Assembly: GCF_000236165.1 (NCBI RefSeq) | Contig: NZ_CM001373.1 | Coordinates: 536,304 to 600,303, forward strand | DNA from: Fluoribacter dumoffii NY 23 | GTDB lineage: Bacteria > Pseudomonadota > Gammaproteobacteria > Legionellales > Legionellaceae | DNA: 64,000 bases | Reading direction: 5' to 3' | Part shown: in pieces, positions 9,215 through 20,247 of the stretch | Layout: each line of letters starts with the position of its first letter | Numbering within the stretch: position 1 is the stretch's first letter | Program-made: the position numbers and the translations under genes | The notes under the pieces: model-generated | Seen by the model: the letters and a program-made list of their open reading frames with translations, nothing else | What the model was told of the DNA's origin: nothing | The model's database searches: none

Positions 9215-9720
9215 GATGATTTCTTTTCTGGGTGATAAATAATGGTTATTCTTTTATTTTTACTGCCCTGGGACAGCACATGCTGTTTCACGGTGTCGTA
9301 ACTTATTTTAGCTGCAGAAAATGAGTCAGTTCCTTGTTCTACCCGTGCATTTCCTATTAATTCAATTAAGTGACGAAGCGGATAATATCGAATTGTATCA
9401 GCATAGGCATGTACCGGAGGTTTCTTGGGATCCGTTATAGTCCAATAATGAGCCTGTTTTCCTGCTGTTCCGCTGGCTATTGCTACAATCAGTTGATTTT
9501 TTTCGTTCCCTATAGTCACGGCTTTACCCGCTTGTAGGTTTGTCGTGCCTTGTACCAGTTCAACGTTACCCGTATAAATCCCTTTATGTTGTTGTTGATT
9601 CAGATCTGCTGAATCTGCCATGACATGCATTACTTTTTCTTTATCCTCTGTCAATGCATATACAGAAGAGATGCCCATTAAAAGAAGAATCAGACTGCAC
9701 TTAACCATTCGCTGGAACAT
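9211..9720 (-). CDS. lptA: Periplasmic LPS-bridge protein LptA
   Basis: 169 residues from the chosen ATG at 9720, which has a strong AGAGGAAG ribosome site 2 to 3 bases upstream; a longer frame begins at 9774 but lies wholly inside lptC. The N-terminus is a signal peptide ([13 protein letters not shown]). The rest is an OstA-type beta-jellyroll with the [20 protein letters not shown] region near the start of the mature part. LptA links LptC in the inner membrane to LptD in the outer membrane. It overlaps lptC by 20 bases and lptB by 4. Confidence 0.93.
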   Translation of the reverse strand: MFQRMVKCSLILLLMGISSVYALTEDKEKVMHVMADSADLNQQQHKGIYTGNVELVQGTTNLQAGKAVTIGNEKNQLIVAIASGTAGKQAHYWTITDPKKPPVHAYADTIRYYPLRHLIELIGNARVEQGTDSFSAAKISYDTVKQHVLSQGSKNKRITIIYHPEKKSS

Positions 9721-10273
9721 AACTTCCTCTTGCCTTGTGGAGTAGTTCAACCCTTTTTTCATCAAGGTATGCATTCATTCCGGTAGATTGGATGATGTTA
9801 CCGGGTTGTTCATAGGTTACGAGTACATCAGAACTTGCTTTCTTTTCTTTTGGAAAATAGGTTACTTTTTCTGTTCTGAGAACACTTTCCCCTGATTTAT
9901 TTGCTTGTTGCTGACGTACAATCACATTACCTATAAAGGTAATTTGTTTACCGCCCTCCAATGATTCCGCTTTAATGGAACTAATATTCCACGGTGGTTG
10001 TTCTTCCTGGCTTACCAGGATATGCGGGCTTTGCAACAAGTAGACATTGCCTTTGGGAATGTGCTGCATCAAAGGGGCTGTGAGCACGTTCGCAACTGTA
10101 CCTTGTTGATTGAACTGCCGGACTGTAACATTGGAAATCGTAGAATCCACCGAATTGGTCAAGGTTTCTCGATCAAGGCGGGTTATCGCTGTCGAATGGC
10201 CATAATACCATCCCGAACAGGCAAGGATAACCAAAGTAAAAAAAAGCCACATGAGTTGTTTTGCTGCATTCAT
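9701..10273 (-). CDS. lptC: LPS export membrane-anchored protein LptC
   Basis: 190 residues with one N-terminal membrane helix (about 9-23, WLFFTLVILACSGW) and a periplasmic beta-jellyroll. LptC takes LPS from LptFG and hands it to LptA. Sequence identity in this family is low, so the call rests on length, topology and position between kdsC and lptA. Its start ATG overlaps the kdsC stop by one base. Confidence 0.92.
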   Translation of the reverse strand: MNAAKQLMWLFFTLVILACSGWYYGHSTAITRLDRETLTNSVDSTISNVTVRQFNQQGTVANVLTAPLMQHIPKGNVYLLQSPHILVSQEEQPPWNISSIKAESLEGGKQITFIGNVIVRQQQANKSGESVLRTEKVTYFPKEKKASSDVLVTYEQPGNIIQSTGMNAYLDEKRVELLHKARGSYVPANG

Positions 10274-10797
10274 TATTTTAGATAACCTGCTATAGCCAAA
10301 TCCATTTTGTTTTGTGCACTAAGAATGAGATCGCATAACTCCCGTACTGCTCCATGACCTCCAGGCAGAGCGGTTTGCCACATGGCAATTTCTTTAATTT
10401 GATGAACTGCATTGGCAACGGCGACGCTAAGACCAACTTGTTGCATTATAGGCGCATCGGGAAGATCATCGCCAATATATGCAAATTGTTCATCCTGAAG
10501 GCTTAATTTGGTTTTTAATTGTTTATATGTTTCTTGCTTATCCAATTGATCTTTATAGTAATGAACAATACCTAACTGCTGCATTCTATGATCCACTACA
10601 GCATTGCGGGAGCCTGTTATAACAGCTACCTCGATTCCAGCGGCCATAAGTAATTTTAAGCCAACACCATCACGAATGTGGAATGTTTTCGATTCATTAA
10701 AATGATTATCAATATACAACAGTCCATCAGTAAGAACGCCATCCAAATCACAAATTAGACATTTAATATTTTTGGCACGTTCAATTAAATTATTCAT
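10273..10797 (-). CDS. kdsC: 3-deoxy-manno-octulosonate-8-phosphatase
   Basis: 174 residues from ATG at 10797 (a GTG four codons earlier would lie inside kdsD; AGGTG upstream favours the ATG). It is a HAD-family phosphatase that removes phosphate from Kdo-8-phosphate. The HAD nucleophile motif is CDLDGVLTDG at about 16-25, followed by TGSRN (motif II) and GDDLPDAP (motif III/IV, about 113-120). It directly follows kdsD, which makes the first precursor of the same pathway. Confidence 0.95.
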   Translation of the reverse strand: MNNLIERAKNIKCLICDLDGVLTDGLLYIDNHFNESKTFHIRDGVGLKLLMAAGIEVAVITGSRNAVVDHRMQQLGIVHYYKDQLDKQETYKQLKTKLSLQDEQFAYIGDDLPDAPIMQQVGLSVAVANAVHQIKEIAMWQTALPGGHGAVRELCDLILSAQNKMDLAIAGYLK

Positions 10798-10798
10798 T

Positions 10799-11761
10799 TT
10801 AAAATACACCTGCTTTTAATAAATCATGGAGGTGGAGAACAGCAGTAGGCCGATTGTCGTCGTCTGTAACGATTAAGGAAGTAATACTGTGTTTTTGCAT
10901 AACCGACAATGCCTCGGCGGCAAGCATTCCCTGAGAGATTGTCCGTGCATTACGCGTCATGACCTCTTTGATTGGAGTAGTGTTAATATCATATTGGCGG
11001 GTCAAAGTGCGTCGCACATCCCCATCGGTATAGATTCCAACAAGGTACCCCTTACTGTCAGTAACGCAGGTCATACCCAATTTTTTATTGGTGACCTCAA
11101 TTAAAGCTTCGCTCACGGTAGCATTTTCATGAATGACGGGCAGCTGGTCTCCCTGATGGCAGAGTTCGTCTATACGCAATAAAAGTCGTTTCCCAAGAGA
11201 GCCTCCGGGATGCGATAATGCAAAATCTTCTTCACTAAATCCCCTGGCCTGTAAGAGGGCAATTGCCAGTGCATCGCCCATAACCAAGGCAACAGTGGTA
11301 CTGGTTGTAGGGGCAAGACCAAGAGGGCAGGCTTCCTGTTTGATGCTGACATCGAGGTTCACATCCGCTGCTTTTGCCAGAGTGGATTCTGGATTGCCGG
11401 TTAGGGCAATCAATGGAACCTCCAGCCTTTTTAATAAAGGAAGCAAGGTAACTAACTCCAGGGTATTGCCTGAGTGAGAAATGGCGATTACTGTGTCTTG
11501 CCGGGTTATCATGCCAAGATCCCCATGGCTTGCTTCACCTGGATGCATGAAAAACGAAGGACTGCCAGTACTGGATAAGGTCGCAGCGATTTTGTTTCCA
11601 ATATGACCTGACTTGCCCATACCTGTTACTACAATCCGTCCCTTACAAGCAAGCAACAGTTCACATGCTTTTTCAAACCGGCTATCGATTCTTTGAGACA
11701 ATTCAAAGACAGCTTGTGCTTCAGTTTCAATGACAGCAAGTCCAAGTGTACAAAAATTCAT
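10799..11761 (-). CDS. kdsD: Arabinose-5-phosphate isomerase
   Basis: 320 residues with an N-terminal SIS sugar-isomerase domain (about 30-190, with GMGKSGHIG and STGSPSFFMHPGEASHGDLG parts) and two C-terminal CBS domains (about 205-318). It turns ribulose-5-phosphate into arabinose-5-phosphate, the first step to Kdo. It is the first gene of the LPS run. Divergent mlaF lies 219 bases away, and the space between them holds the inverted repeat at 11862-11944. Confidence 0.95.
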   Translation of the reverse strand: MNFCTLGLAVIETEAQAVFELSQRIDSRFEKACELLLACKGRIVVTGMGKSGHIGNKIAATLSSTGSPSFFMHPGEASHGDLGMITRQDTVIAISHSGNTLELVTLLPLLKRLEVPLIALTGNPESTLAKAADVNLDVSIKQEACPLGLAPTTSTTVALVMGDALAIALLQARGFSEEDFALSHPGGSLGKRLLLRIDELCHQGDQLPVIHENATVSEALIEVTNKKLGMTCVTDSKGYLVGIYTDGDVRRTLTRQYDINTTPIKEVMTRNARTISQGMLAAEALSVMQKHSITSLIVTDDDNRPTAVLHLHDLLKAGVF

Positions 11762-11861
11762 AGGCTATTCGAGGTTTTTTGTTTATTTTTCATTCTAACA
11801 AAAAATCAGTTGAATAAATAGAACCAAAATTTCAATTTTCCTGTTCATAAGAGATTTGGAC

Positions 11862-11944
11862 GATACTTCAAATGGTGGCCTATAGCCTGCCGCTTTAGGA
11901 AAGGATAAAATCAGGTCCTCTAAAACCTAGCATTTTGAAGTATC
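11862..11944. repeat. 83-base element with inverted ends between kdsD and mlaF
   Basis: GATACTTCAAATG (11862-11874) and CATTTTGAAGTATC (11931-11944) are near-perfect inverted repeats. The 56 bases between have smaller pairs such as CCTATAG/CTTTAGG. A further ATACTTC lies at 11951-11957, pairing with GAAGTAT at 11937-11943. It may be a regulatory hairpin in the 5' region of mlaF, a divergent operator, or a small mobile element. I saw no second copy in the window. Confidence 0.5.
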
Positions 11945-11980
11945 TTGGGTATACTTCTACTTTTGGCTATAACCGGAAAA

Positions 11981-12784
11981 ATGAGAATGCCTGAAAATTG
12001 GGTCGAAATCAAAAACTTAATCTTCACTCGCGAGAACCGTTGCATTTTCAATGATATTGATATGGTAGTTAAACGCGGCAAGATTACTGCAATCATGGGG
12101 CCAAGCGGTTCTGGGAAAACAACTTTATTACAGCTCATTGGCGCCCAACTGAAACCAGACAGTGGTTTGATCCAGGTGAATGGCCAAAATATGCATCAAT
12201 TGTCGCGCAAGGCTTTATACGAAGCGAGGCGCAACATGGGCTTGCTTTTTCAAAGTTCTGCGTTATTCACCCATCTTTCTGTATTCGATAATGTGGCCTT
12301 CCCTTTGCGCGAGCATACGCTTTTAAACGAATCAATGCTCCGTGATATAGTTTTGATGAAACTTGAAGCAGTGGGTTTGAGAGGGGCTGCAAATTTGATG
12401 CCTGCCCAATTATCAGGCGGAATGGCGCGCCGGGTTGCTTTAGCCCGTACTATAGCTTTGGATCCCGAGCTTATGATGTATGATGAACCTTTTACAGGTC
12501 AAGATCCCATTTCTCTTGGTGTTTTAGTCCGTTTGATTAAGCGGCTCAACGAATTGTTACATACCACTACCATTATTGTTTCACATGATGTTGAAGAAAC
12601 CTGTTCCATAGCAGATTATATTTATCTTATTTCCGGTGGAAAGATCATTGGACATGGAGCTCCTGATGAACTTATTCAATCATCTGAGCCTCAAATTAAA
12701 CAATTTATGCATGGTGAAGCGGATGGGGTCGTTCCTTTTCATTATCCTGCCAGACCGTATATAGAGGAGCTATTGGATGCTTGA
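11981..12784 (+). CDS. mlaF: Phospholipid transport ABC ATPase MlaF
   Basis: 267 residues from ATG at 11981; the open frame extends back to a TTG at 11945 and another ATG exists at 11987. MlaF powers the MlaFEDB inner-membrane complex that moves phospholipids between membranes to keep outer-membrane asymmetry. Walker A is GPSGSGKTT (about 40-48), the signature LSGGMARR (about 143-150), and Walker B MMYDEP (about 163-168). It overlaps mlaE by 8 bases and starts the mlaFEDCB-ibaG-murA run. Confidence 0.95.
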   Translation: MRMPENWVEIKNLIFTRENRCIFNDIDMVVKRGKITAIMGPSGSGKTTLLQLIGAQLKPDSGLIQVNGQNMHQLSRKALYEARRNMGLLFQSSALFTHLSVFDNVAFPLREHTLLNESMLRDIVLMKLEAVGLRGAANLMPAQLSGGMARRVALARTIALDPELMMYDEPFTGQDPISLGVLVRLIKRLNELLHTTTIIVSHDVEETCSIADYIYLISGGKIIGHGAPDELIQSSEPQIKQFMHGEADGVVPFHYPARPYIEELLDA

Positions 12785-13559
12785 GTTCATCATACGTATG
12801 GGTAATCGTAGTTCCCGCCTTTTGCAAGACTTGGGAAGTTCCGGCTTATTTCTGTTTTTAATGCTGTTCAGGAGGCCTGGGATTTCAAAACTTTGGCCTT
12901 TGCTGCGCTATCAAATTCATTTTGTGGGCGTTTTGTCCTGTTTGATTATCGTTGTATCCGCATTATTTATCGGTATGGTTGTGGGTTTACAAGGCTATAA
13001 TACTTTGCAGAAATTTGGTGCCTCAAGCCAACTGGGCCAATTATTGGCTTTAAGTATTTCAAGGGAACTTGGACCCGTCATTAGTGCCTTGCTGTTTGCA
13101 GGGCGGGCTGGCTCTGCTTTAACTGCTGAAATTGGCTTAATGAAGGCAACAGAACAATTGTCCAGTATGGACATGATGGGAGTTGACCCTTTAGGCAGGG
13201 TTATTTATCCTCGTTTTATTGCTGGGTTTATTACCTTGCCGCTGCTGGCATTAATTTTTTCCGCTGTGGCCATTTTCGGCGGTTATTTTATCGGGGTGCA
13301 CTGGCTGGGTGTAGATGCGGGAAGTTTTTGGTCCAATATGCAAGCTGCAGTGGATTTTCGTATTGATGTACTCAGTGGTATCATTAAAAGTTTAGTATTT
13401 GCTTTTGTTGTAACCTGGATTTCTGTATTCCAGGGATTTGAATGTGTTCCTACTGCAGAAGGTATTAGCCAGGCGACGACTAAAACAGTGGTTTACTCTT
13501 CGCTTGCTGTGTTAGGGCTCGATTTTTTGTTGACCGCAATGATGATTGGAGATTGGTAA
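12777..13559 (+). CDS. mlaE: Phospholipid transport permease MlaE
   Basis: 260 residues with five or six membrane segments. It is the permease of the Mla ABC complex. The family stretch REL-GPV (about 98-103) and the [13 protein letters not shown] part that follows are present. Its start overlaps mlaF by 8 bases, and its stop is directly followed by the mlaD ATG. Confidence 0.95.
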   Translation: MLEFIIRMGNRSSRLLQDLGSSGLFLFLMLFRRPGISKLWPLLRYQIHFVGVLSCLIIVVSALFIGMVVGLQGYNTLQKFGASSQLGQLLALSISRELGPVISALLFAGRAGSALTAEIGLMKATEQLSSMDMMGVDPLGRVIYPRFIAGFITLPLLALIFSAVAIFGGYFIGVHWLGVDAGSFWSNMQAAVDFRIDVLSGIIKSLVFAFVVTWISVFQGFECVPTAEGISQATTKTVVYSSLAVLGLDFLLTAMMIGDW

Positions 13560-14036
13560 ATGAGTAAGCAACGTTATGTAGATTTTAGTGTTGGCCTATT
13601 TATGTTGCTTGGTATATTGGCTTTATTGGTCATGACGATGAAAGTGAGCAACCTTTCAAGTTTTGGGTCTCATGATAGTTATGATGTAACTGCTGATTTT
13701 ACAGATATTGGGGGGTTAAAAGTACGTGCGCCTGTGACTGTGGCCGGAGTTAGAATTGGAGAAGTAACCCGTATTGAGTTACAACCGGGGGAACTCAACG
13801 CTAAAGTGACTATGCGTTTACGAAGCGATAAAAAAATTCCTTATGATGATGCTTCAGCGCGCATTTTGACTGAGGGTTTACTTGGTTCAAACTACATAAG
13901 CATTGTTCCCGGTTTTGAGGATGAGGAAAATAAAGATCATCCCTATTTGAAAAACGGAGATGTAATTGGGAAAACTCAAGAAGCCATTATTCTTGAAAAT
14001 TTAATTGGTCAACTACTCTTTAACATTAAAAAATAA
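13560..14036 (+). CDS. mlaD: Phospholipid-binding MCE-domain protein MlaD
   Basis: 158 residues with one N-terminal membrane helix (about 10-28) and one MCE domain (about 38-118, with the VAGVRIGEV stretch at about 61-69). MlaD hexamers form the lipid-binding ring of the complex in the periplasm. The ATG immediately follows the mlaE stop. The C-terminus is short, close to the usual single-MCE length. Confidence 0.95.
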   Translation: MSKQRYVDFSVGLFMLLGILALLVMTMKVSNLSSFGSHDSYDVTADFTDIGGLKVRAPVTVAGVRIGEVTRIELQPGELNAKVTMRLRSDKKIPYDDASARILTEGLLGSNYISIVPGFEDEENKDHPYLKNGDVIGKTQEAIILENLIGQLLFNIKK

Positions 14037-14046
14037 GGTCAAAGAC

Positions 14047-14655
14047 ATGAGAATAATAAAAACATTTTTATTAGTTGTCAGTGTGATTTTATCCCCTGTA
14101 TTGAATGCCCAAAATTCTCCAATACCTATGCTGGAGCAAACGGCCAATAATATCATCGCTACACTTAAGGAACATAAGTCCAGCTTAAAAAATAATCCAA
14201 ATATTATTTACAATGCGGTAGAATCGAACTTGCTTCCAATCGTTGATGTTGCAGGTATGTCTCGTTCGGTTTTGGGAAGACAAGCCTGGAGTAAGGCAAC
14301 AGATACGCAAAAAAGCCAGTTCTCGAAAGCATTTACACGTTTGGTAATTCGCACTTATTCCAGTCCATTGGCACAATATACCGATGAAAGTGTACAATTC
14401 CTGCCTTTAAGGGGTTCGCTGAACTCTCGTTTTTTGCGGGTTAACAGTATTATTATCCGTGCCGAGGGGCAAAATATTCCCTTATCTTACAGCCTTGTGG
14501 ATAAAAATGGGCAATGGAAAATTTATGATATCAGTGTTGAAGGGGTAAGCCTGCTGCAAAGCTTCCGCTCCCAGTTTGCATCTGCATTACAAAATTCAAG
14601 CATTGATGATGTCATCAAACTAATGGAACAAAAGCAACTTAAAAGGGCCTCCTGA
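14047..14655 (+). CDS. mlaC: Periplasmic phospholipid carrier MlaC
   Basis: 202 residues from ATG at 14047 with AAGG upstream; the frame extends further up into mlaD without a better start. A signal peptide (about 5-21, ending LNA) is present. The rest is an alpha/beta NTF2-like fold typical of MlaC/Ttg2D (region LGRQAWSKAT near 74-83, YDISVEGVSL near 162-171). MlaC shuttles phospholipid between MlaA in the outer membrane and MlaFEDB. Confidence 0.93.
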   Translation: MRIIKTFLLVVSVILSPVLNAQNSPIPMLEQTANNIIATLKEHKSSLKNNPNIIYNAVESNLLPIVDVAGMSRSVLGRQAWSKATDTQKSQFSKAFTRLVIRTYSSPLAQYTDESVQFLPLRGSLNSRFLRVNSIIIRAEGQNIPLSYSLVDKNGQWKIYDISVEGVSLLQSFRSQFASALQNSSIDDVIKLMEQKQLKRAS

Positions 14656-14657
14656 TT

Positions 14658-14939
14658 GTGAATACAGTTTATTTTAAACCAGGCGCAGATCTTTCCTTTA
14701 AATCTGTCGTTGCAATGAGGTCAAAGCTTTACCAGGCTTTGAGAGAAGACAAAAGTGGCAAATTTGGTCTGGATTTAAGTGATGTCAGACATTGTGACAG
14801 TGCGGGTTTGGCATTACTAATTGAAGCCCGAAAATTATGTAAAAAAAATAATAAAACCTTTGAAATTATTGGAGTTCCTGCTGAGACACAATCCCTGGCA
14901 GAGTTTTGTGGGGTAAGGGGTATTTTGGAGTCCAAATAA
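14658..14939 (+). CDS. mlaB: STAS-domain protein MlaB
   Basis: 93 residues with a GTG start two bases past the mlaC stop. A single STAS domain with the DLSDVRHCDSAGLALL stretch at about 40-55, where the Ser in the DSAGLA motif is typical. MlaB binds MlaF and is needed for complex stability and activity. It closes the mla set before ibaG. Confidence 0.9.
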   Translation: MNTVYFKPGADLSFKSVVAMRSKLYQALREDKSGKFGLDLSDVRHCDSAGLALLIEARKLCKKNNKTFEIIGVPAETQSLAEFCGVRGILESK

Positions 14940-15016
14940 ATTTTTATACAGTAGGAATACCCAATTTTTGGAAAATGGTTACTTTTAGACTGTAGCCTGG
15001 GTGAAGGTGCGAACTG

Positions 15017-15032
15017 TAGCCCGGGTTTTCTT
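15017..15032 (+). repeat. TAGCCCGG-type element after mlaB
   Basis: TAGCCTGGGT at 14993-15002 and TAGCCCGGGTT at 15017-15027 are direct copies of the same short motif, followed by TTTCTTTTTTA. They resemble the hairpin elements at 4902 and 33041. Pairing within this copy is weak, so it looks like a degraded element. It separates mlaB from ibaG by 191 bases. Confidence 0.35.
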
Positions 15033-15130
15033 TTTTATCTGGATAACAGAATCGGGATGGAGATTGTGATCTCCTCCCGTTAAATTTGTTGCCAAAAGTT
15101 GTATTTATTTCAATTTGTGAGCTAATTTTA

Positions 15131-17392
<2,262 letters not shown>

Positions 17393-17395
17393 TCC

Positions 17396-17435
17396 GGGTG
17401 TGGGTTTTCTGGTGTTGTGGGAACCAGATTCACCC
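17396..17435. terminator. Compound hairpin after the murA-Nif3 genes
   Basis: GGGTG (17396-17400) pairs with CACCC (17431-17435), and inside it TCTGGT (17408-17413) pairs with ACCAGA (17423-17428). AACCC just upstream (17381-17385) could pair instead with GGGTT (17402-17406). There is no T-run. The hairpin starts 4 bases after the stop of the last gene, so a terminator role is likely. No ORF or other signal was seen in the remaining bases up to 17644. Confidence 0.4.
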
Positions 17436-17644
17436 TGTTTCACCAGCCTTAAAAATCGTCTAAAACATACCCTCTACATATCAGTTTCATGGCAAAATTT
17501 TTTGTCAAAATGATCCTTGTTAATCCATTTGTGAAATGAAATGTGCTACATTTAATAAATCAATAGTGATTAACCTTCATGCGCTCTTGTTCCAATAGGT
17601 TTCATAAGCTAACATGATTTGATAGTCGCTAAAGGATTGTTTTA

Positions 17645-18238
17645 ATGATCAATTTTCGTTACTTTATGTTTTTAGTTTTTTTATTTAGCTCCTTTTCGAG
17701 CCATTCAAATTCCAATGAAAAGCACAATAAGGCTTTTCGCAATTTTTGGCATCCCACATTTCTTGGGGAACGTTTGGATTATTGTACCGCTGATGGTAAG
17801 GAATGCGGTAAAGTTGTAGCAGACCGTTATTGCCAAATGTTAGGCTACGATTATTCCAGCGATAATGAAATTGCTTACAATATAGGGTTAACACATTATC
17901 TGGCAACCGGAGAGAGTTGCAAAGGCTGGCGTTGCAATGGATTTATGACCATTGCTTGCGCTACAAATTTATCACATACCCCTCCAAAACCTTATCATTA
18001 TCGTGAAAAACAATTCGCTGATCCCCGATATAATGATTATCGTGTGGATTGGTGTTATGAGCAAAAACAAGGTTGTGGTTCTCGGGCGGCCAATTCTTTT
18101 TGCAGTCGTATGGGGTTTCTGCAAGCCAAATATTTTGTGAAAGAAACTCAAGTAAGTGCTACCAGAACAATAGGTAGCCAGGAATTATGTTTCGGTAATC
18201 AGTGCAATTCTTTTAAATTGATTGTGTGTTACCGATAA
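17645..18238 (+). CDS. Secreted protein with two cysteine modules
   Basis: 197 residues with a signal peptide (hydrophobic core at about 6-17). Two copies of one module follow. Copy one (about 45-115) reads R-L-D-Y-C, ECG, A-x3-YC, LGYD, then CKGWRCNGF and IACA. Copy two (about 137-197) reads R-V-D-W-C, GCG, A-x3-FC, MGFL, then LCFGNQCNSF and IVCY. Six cysteines in each copy occupy matching positions, pointing to three disulfides per module. Such C...CG...A..FC...GF modules appear in exported proteins of various organisms, but no activity is known to me. It is a stand-alone gene just before fleQ on the same strand, 73 bases apart. Confidence 0.75.
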   Translation: MINFRYFMFLVFLFSSFSSHSNSNEKHNKAFRNFWHPTFLGERLDYCTADGKECGKVVADRYCQMLGYDYSSDNEIAYNIGLTHYLATGESCKGWRCNGFMTIACATNLSHTPPKPYHYREKQFADPRYNDYRVDWCYEQKQGCGSRAANSFCSRMGFLQAKYFVKETQVSATRTIGSQELCFGNQCNSFKLIVCYR

Positions 18239-18311
18239 TTAATAAAATCTTTTCTCGCAATTATGGGAGAAAGAAAATGATGGTGCGAGTATAAAACTTA
18301 AGGATAAGTTT

Positions 18312-19727
18312 ATGAGTATTAATGACAAGGTTTTTATCATTGATAATAATGAATGTCGTCGCGACAAGTTGCGTACGATACTGGATTTTATCGGTGAACC
18401 TACCGAAGTCAGTGAATATGGAAGCTGGCAAGTTGATGATATAGATCCAGGTATAATTCTTCTTGGTGCAAGTGAATCTGTTCACGAGACTATAAATGAA
18501 CTGGATTCATTGGTAAACAAATTTGTCAAAACTCCTATTATTGTCATAGGGCAAAAATTAAATAATACCCAATGTCTTTTACGTAATGTGGTTAGCTGTT
18601 TACCGTTCCCCTTTACCTACGCGCAAATCATGGAATCCTTGCACCAGTGCCAATTGGCGCAAGAGGCAGTCAATTCTGTAATTGTCAGCAATCCAAAAAA
18701 TCCATTGCTCCGTAGTCTTGTGGGAAATAGCTCTGGTATTCGTAATGTCCGCAGATTGATTGAGCAAGTCTCAGACACCGAAGCAAGTGTGTTGGTTCTG
18801 GGAGAGTCAGGAACGGGCAAAGAAGTAGTGGCTCGTAATATACATACCCTATCATCAAGAGCCAGCAAGCCGTTTATACCCATTAACTGTGGTGCTATAC
18901 CCGGGGAGTTGCTCGAGAGTGAATTATTTGGCCACGAAAAGGGGGCGTTTACAGGTGCAATTACATCCCGGCAAGGTCGATTTGAGTTAGCAAATGGCGG
19001 TACCTTATTCCTGGATGAGATAGGTGATATGCCGTTGCCTATGCAAGTTAAATTATTGCGTGTGTTACAAGAGCGCTGCTTTGAGAGGGTGGGTTCCAAT
19101 AAAAGCATTGATGTGAATGTCAGGATTATAGCGGCAACTCACAGAAACTTGGAAGAAGCGATTAAGGAAGGCAAATTCAGAGAAGATTTATTTTACAGAC
19201 TGAACGTATTTCCCATTGAAATGCCGCCTTTAAGGGAAAGGGCAGAGGATATTCCCTTATTATTTAACGAATTGATTTCACGCATTGAGAGTGAAAACAG
19301 ACCTAGCGTGCGCTTGATGCCCGATGCGATGAATGCTTTATGTGAATACAATTGGCCCGGTAATATCAGGGAATTGGCTAATTTGGTAGAACGTTTAACT
19401 ATTCTTTATCCTAAAGGGATCTTGAGTAAAGAAGATTTACCCCAAAAAGTAAGGGGAGAATATAAAACTTTGTATACTGAATCCGATACAACCCATTCTG
19501 AGCGAGAAGCGTTAATGGAAGTAATGCATCAGGAGCAGATTGCTGCCAGTACCGAAGGCATCGATTTGAAAGAACATCTGGTGAAAACCGAGTTAGCTCT
19601 GATTAGCCAGGCTTTAAACGAAGCTGATTGGGTAGTTGCTCATGCTGCAAGTTATTTAAATATGAGACGGACTACCTTGGTTGAAAAAATGCGTAAATAT
19701 GGGCTGACCCGTCCTGAGCGGGTTTAA
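18312..19727 (+). CDS. fleQ: Sigma-54-dependent flagellar master regulator FleQ
   Basis: 471 residues. An N-terminal degenerate receiver-like domain (about 1-125) lacks the phosphorylated Asp at the expected position (GIILLGAS instead), as in FleQ/FlrA. The AAA+ sigma-54 contact domain (about 135-370) has GESGTGKE (Walker A), GAFTGA (loop that touches sigma-54) and GGTLFLDE (Walker B). A Fis-type helix-turn-helix is at the C-terminus (about 440-468). It activates early flagellar genes and in pseudomonads is c-di-GMP sensitive. No other flagellar gene is in the window. FleQ is preferred over generic NtrC because of the receiver degeneration. Confidence 0.88.
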   Translation: MSINDKVFIIDNNECRRDKLRTILDFIGEPTEVSEYGSWQVDDIDPGIILLGASESVHETINELDSLVNKFVKTPIIVIGQKLNNTQCLLRNVVSCLPFPFTYAQIMESLHQCQLAQEAVNSVIVSNPKNPLLRSLVGNSSGIRNVRRLIEQVSDTEASVLVLGESGTGKEVVARNIHTLSSRASKPFIPINCGAIPGELLESELFGHEKGAFTGAITSRQGRFELANGGTLFLDEIGDMPLPMQVKLLRVLQERCFERVGSNKSIDVNVRIIAATHRNLEEAIKEGKFREDLFYRLNVFPIEMPPLRERAEDIPLLFNELISRIESENRPSVRLMPDAMNALCEYNWPGNIRELANLVERLTILYPKGILSKEDLPQKVRGEYKTLYTESDTTHSEREALMEVMHQEQIAASTEGIDLKEHLVKTELALISQALNEADWVVAHAASYLNMRRTTLVEKMRKYGLTRPERV

Positions 19728-19767
19728 TTCAATGCATTAGCTGGAAATTAAACACGAGAAAAGCATG

Positions 19768-19791
19768 CCGGGGCAGTTGTGGCCACCCCGG
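19768..19791. terminator. Hairpin between fleQ and the convergent acidic-tail gene
   Basis: CCGGGG (19768-19773) pairs with CCCCGG (19786-19791), with a palindromic GTGGCCAC in the loop region. It lies 40 bases after the fleQ stop and 21 bases before the end of the convergent gene. It may end both transcripts; no T-run is seen. Confidence 0.45.
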
Positions 19792-19812
19792 TACTCATAT
19801 TATCAGTTAGTC

Positions 19813-20136
19813 CTATTCCTTGGTTTTATCAGTTTTTGATTCTTTTGGAGGTTCAACCACTTCAATGGTTTCGACGACCTCCACGGACTCAACAGTCTCA
19901 ACAGGCTCAGAAGTTTTCGTTGATTCGTGTACTACTTTAGTTTCTTCAACAGTTGTTTTAGTCTTGGCTTCAGGGGTTACAGTTACATTTGTTGGTTCAG
20001 CTCCTTCCTGCTGAGCTCTCGTTTCCTTATAGTTATGGACTATTTCCCCAACACTTTTTTTAATATCTGTAAATAACTTGTTTGTCATTGAAGCTAACTC
20101 TTTAAGATCAGGTAGTTTTGATTTAAAGTCACTCAT
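19813..20136 (-). CDS. Small protein with amphipathic N-terminus and repetitive acidic tail
   Basis: 107 residues, no signal peptide. The first 45 residues are helical and amphipathic, a little like a phasin or similar small cytosolic helical protein. The rest is low-complexity: repeated Thr-Glu and V-E steps (VETVESVEVVETIEVVEPP) that would be disordered and acidic. I do not recognise a family. It is a single gene, converging on fleQ and 111 bases from the sohB end. Confidence 0.6.
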   Translation of the reverse strand: MSDFKSKLPDLKELASMTNKLFTDIKKSVGEIVHNYKETRAQQEGAEPTNVTVTPEAKTKTTVEETKVVHESTKTSEPVETVESVEVVETIEVVEPPKESKTDKTKE

Positions 20137-20247
20137 AGCTCACTCCATATTGTATTCTTAATTAATTATATACCATTATCCTGAATTCAGCAGTTTATTC
20201 AGTATTTTGAATATTAAGGCTTTTCCAGGATAAAATGGTATTTATTC

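Noticed and set aside
18617-19108. A 163-codon minus-strand open frame inside fleQ.
   Set aside because: Shadow of a well-conserved sigma-54 activator gene.
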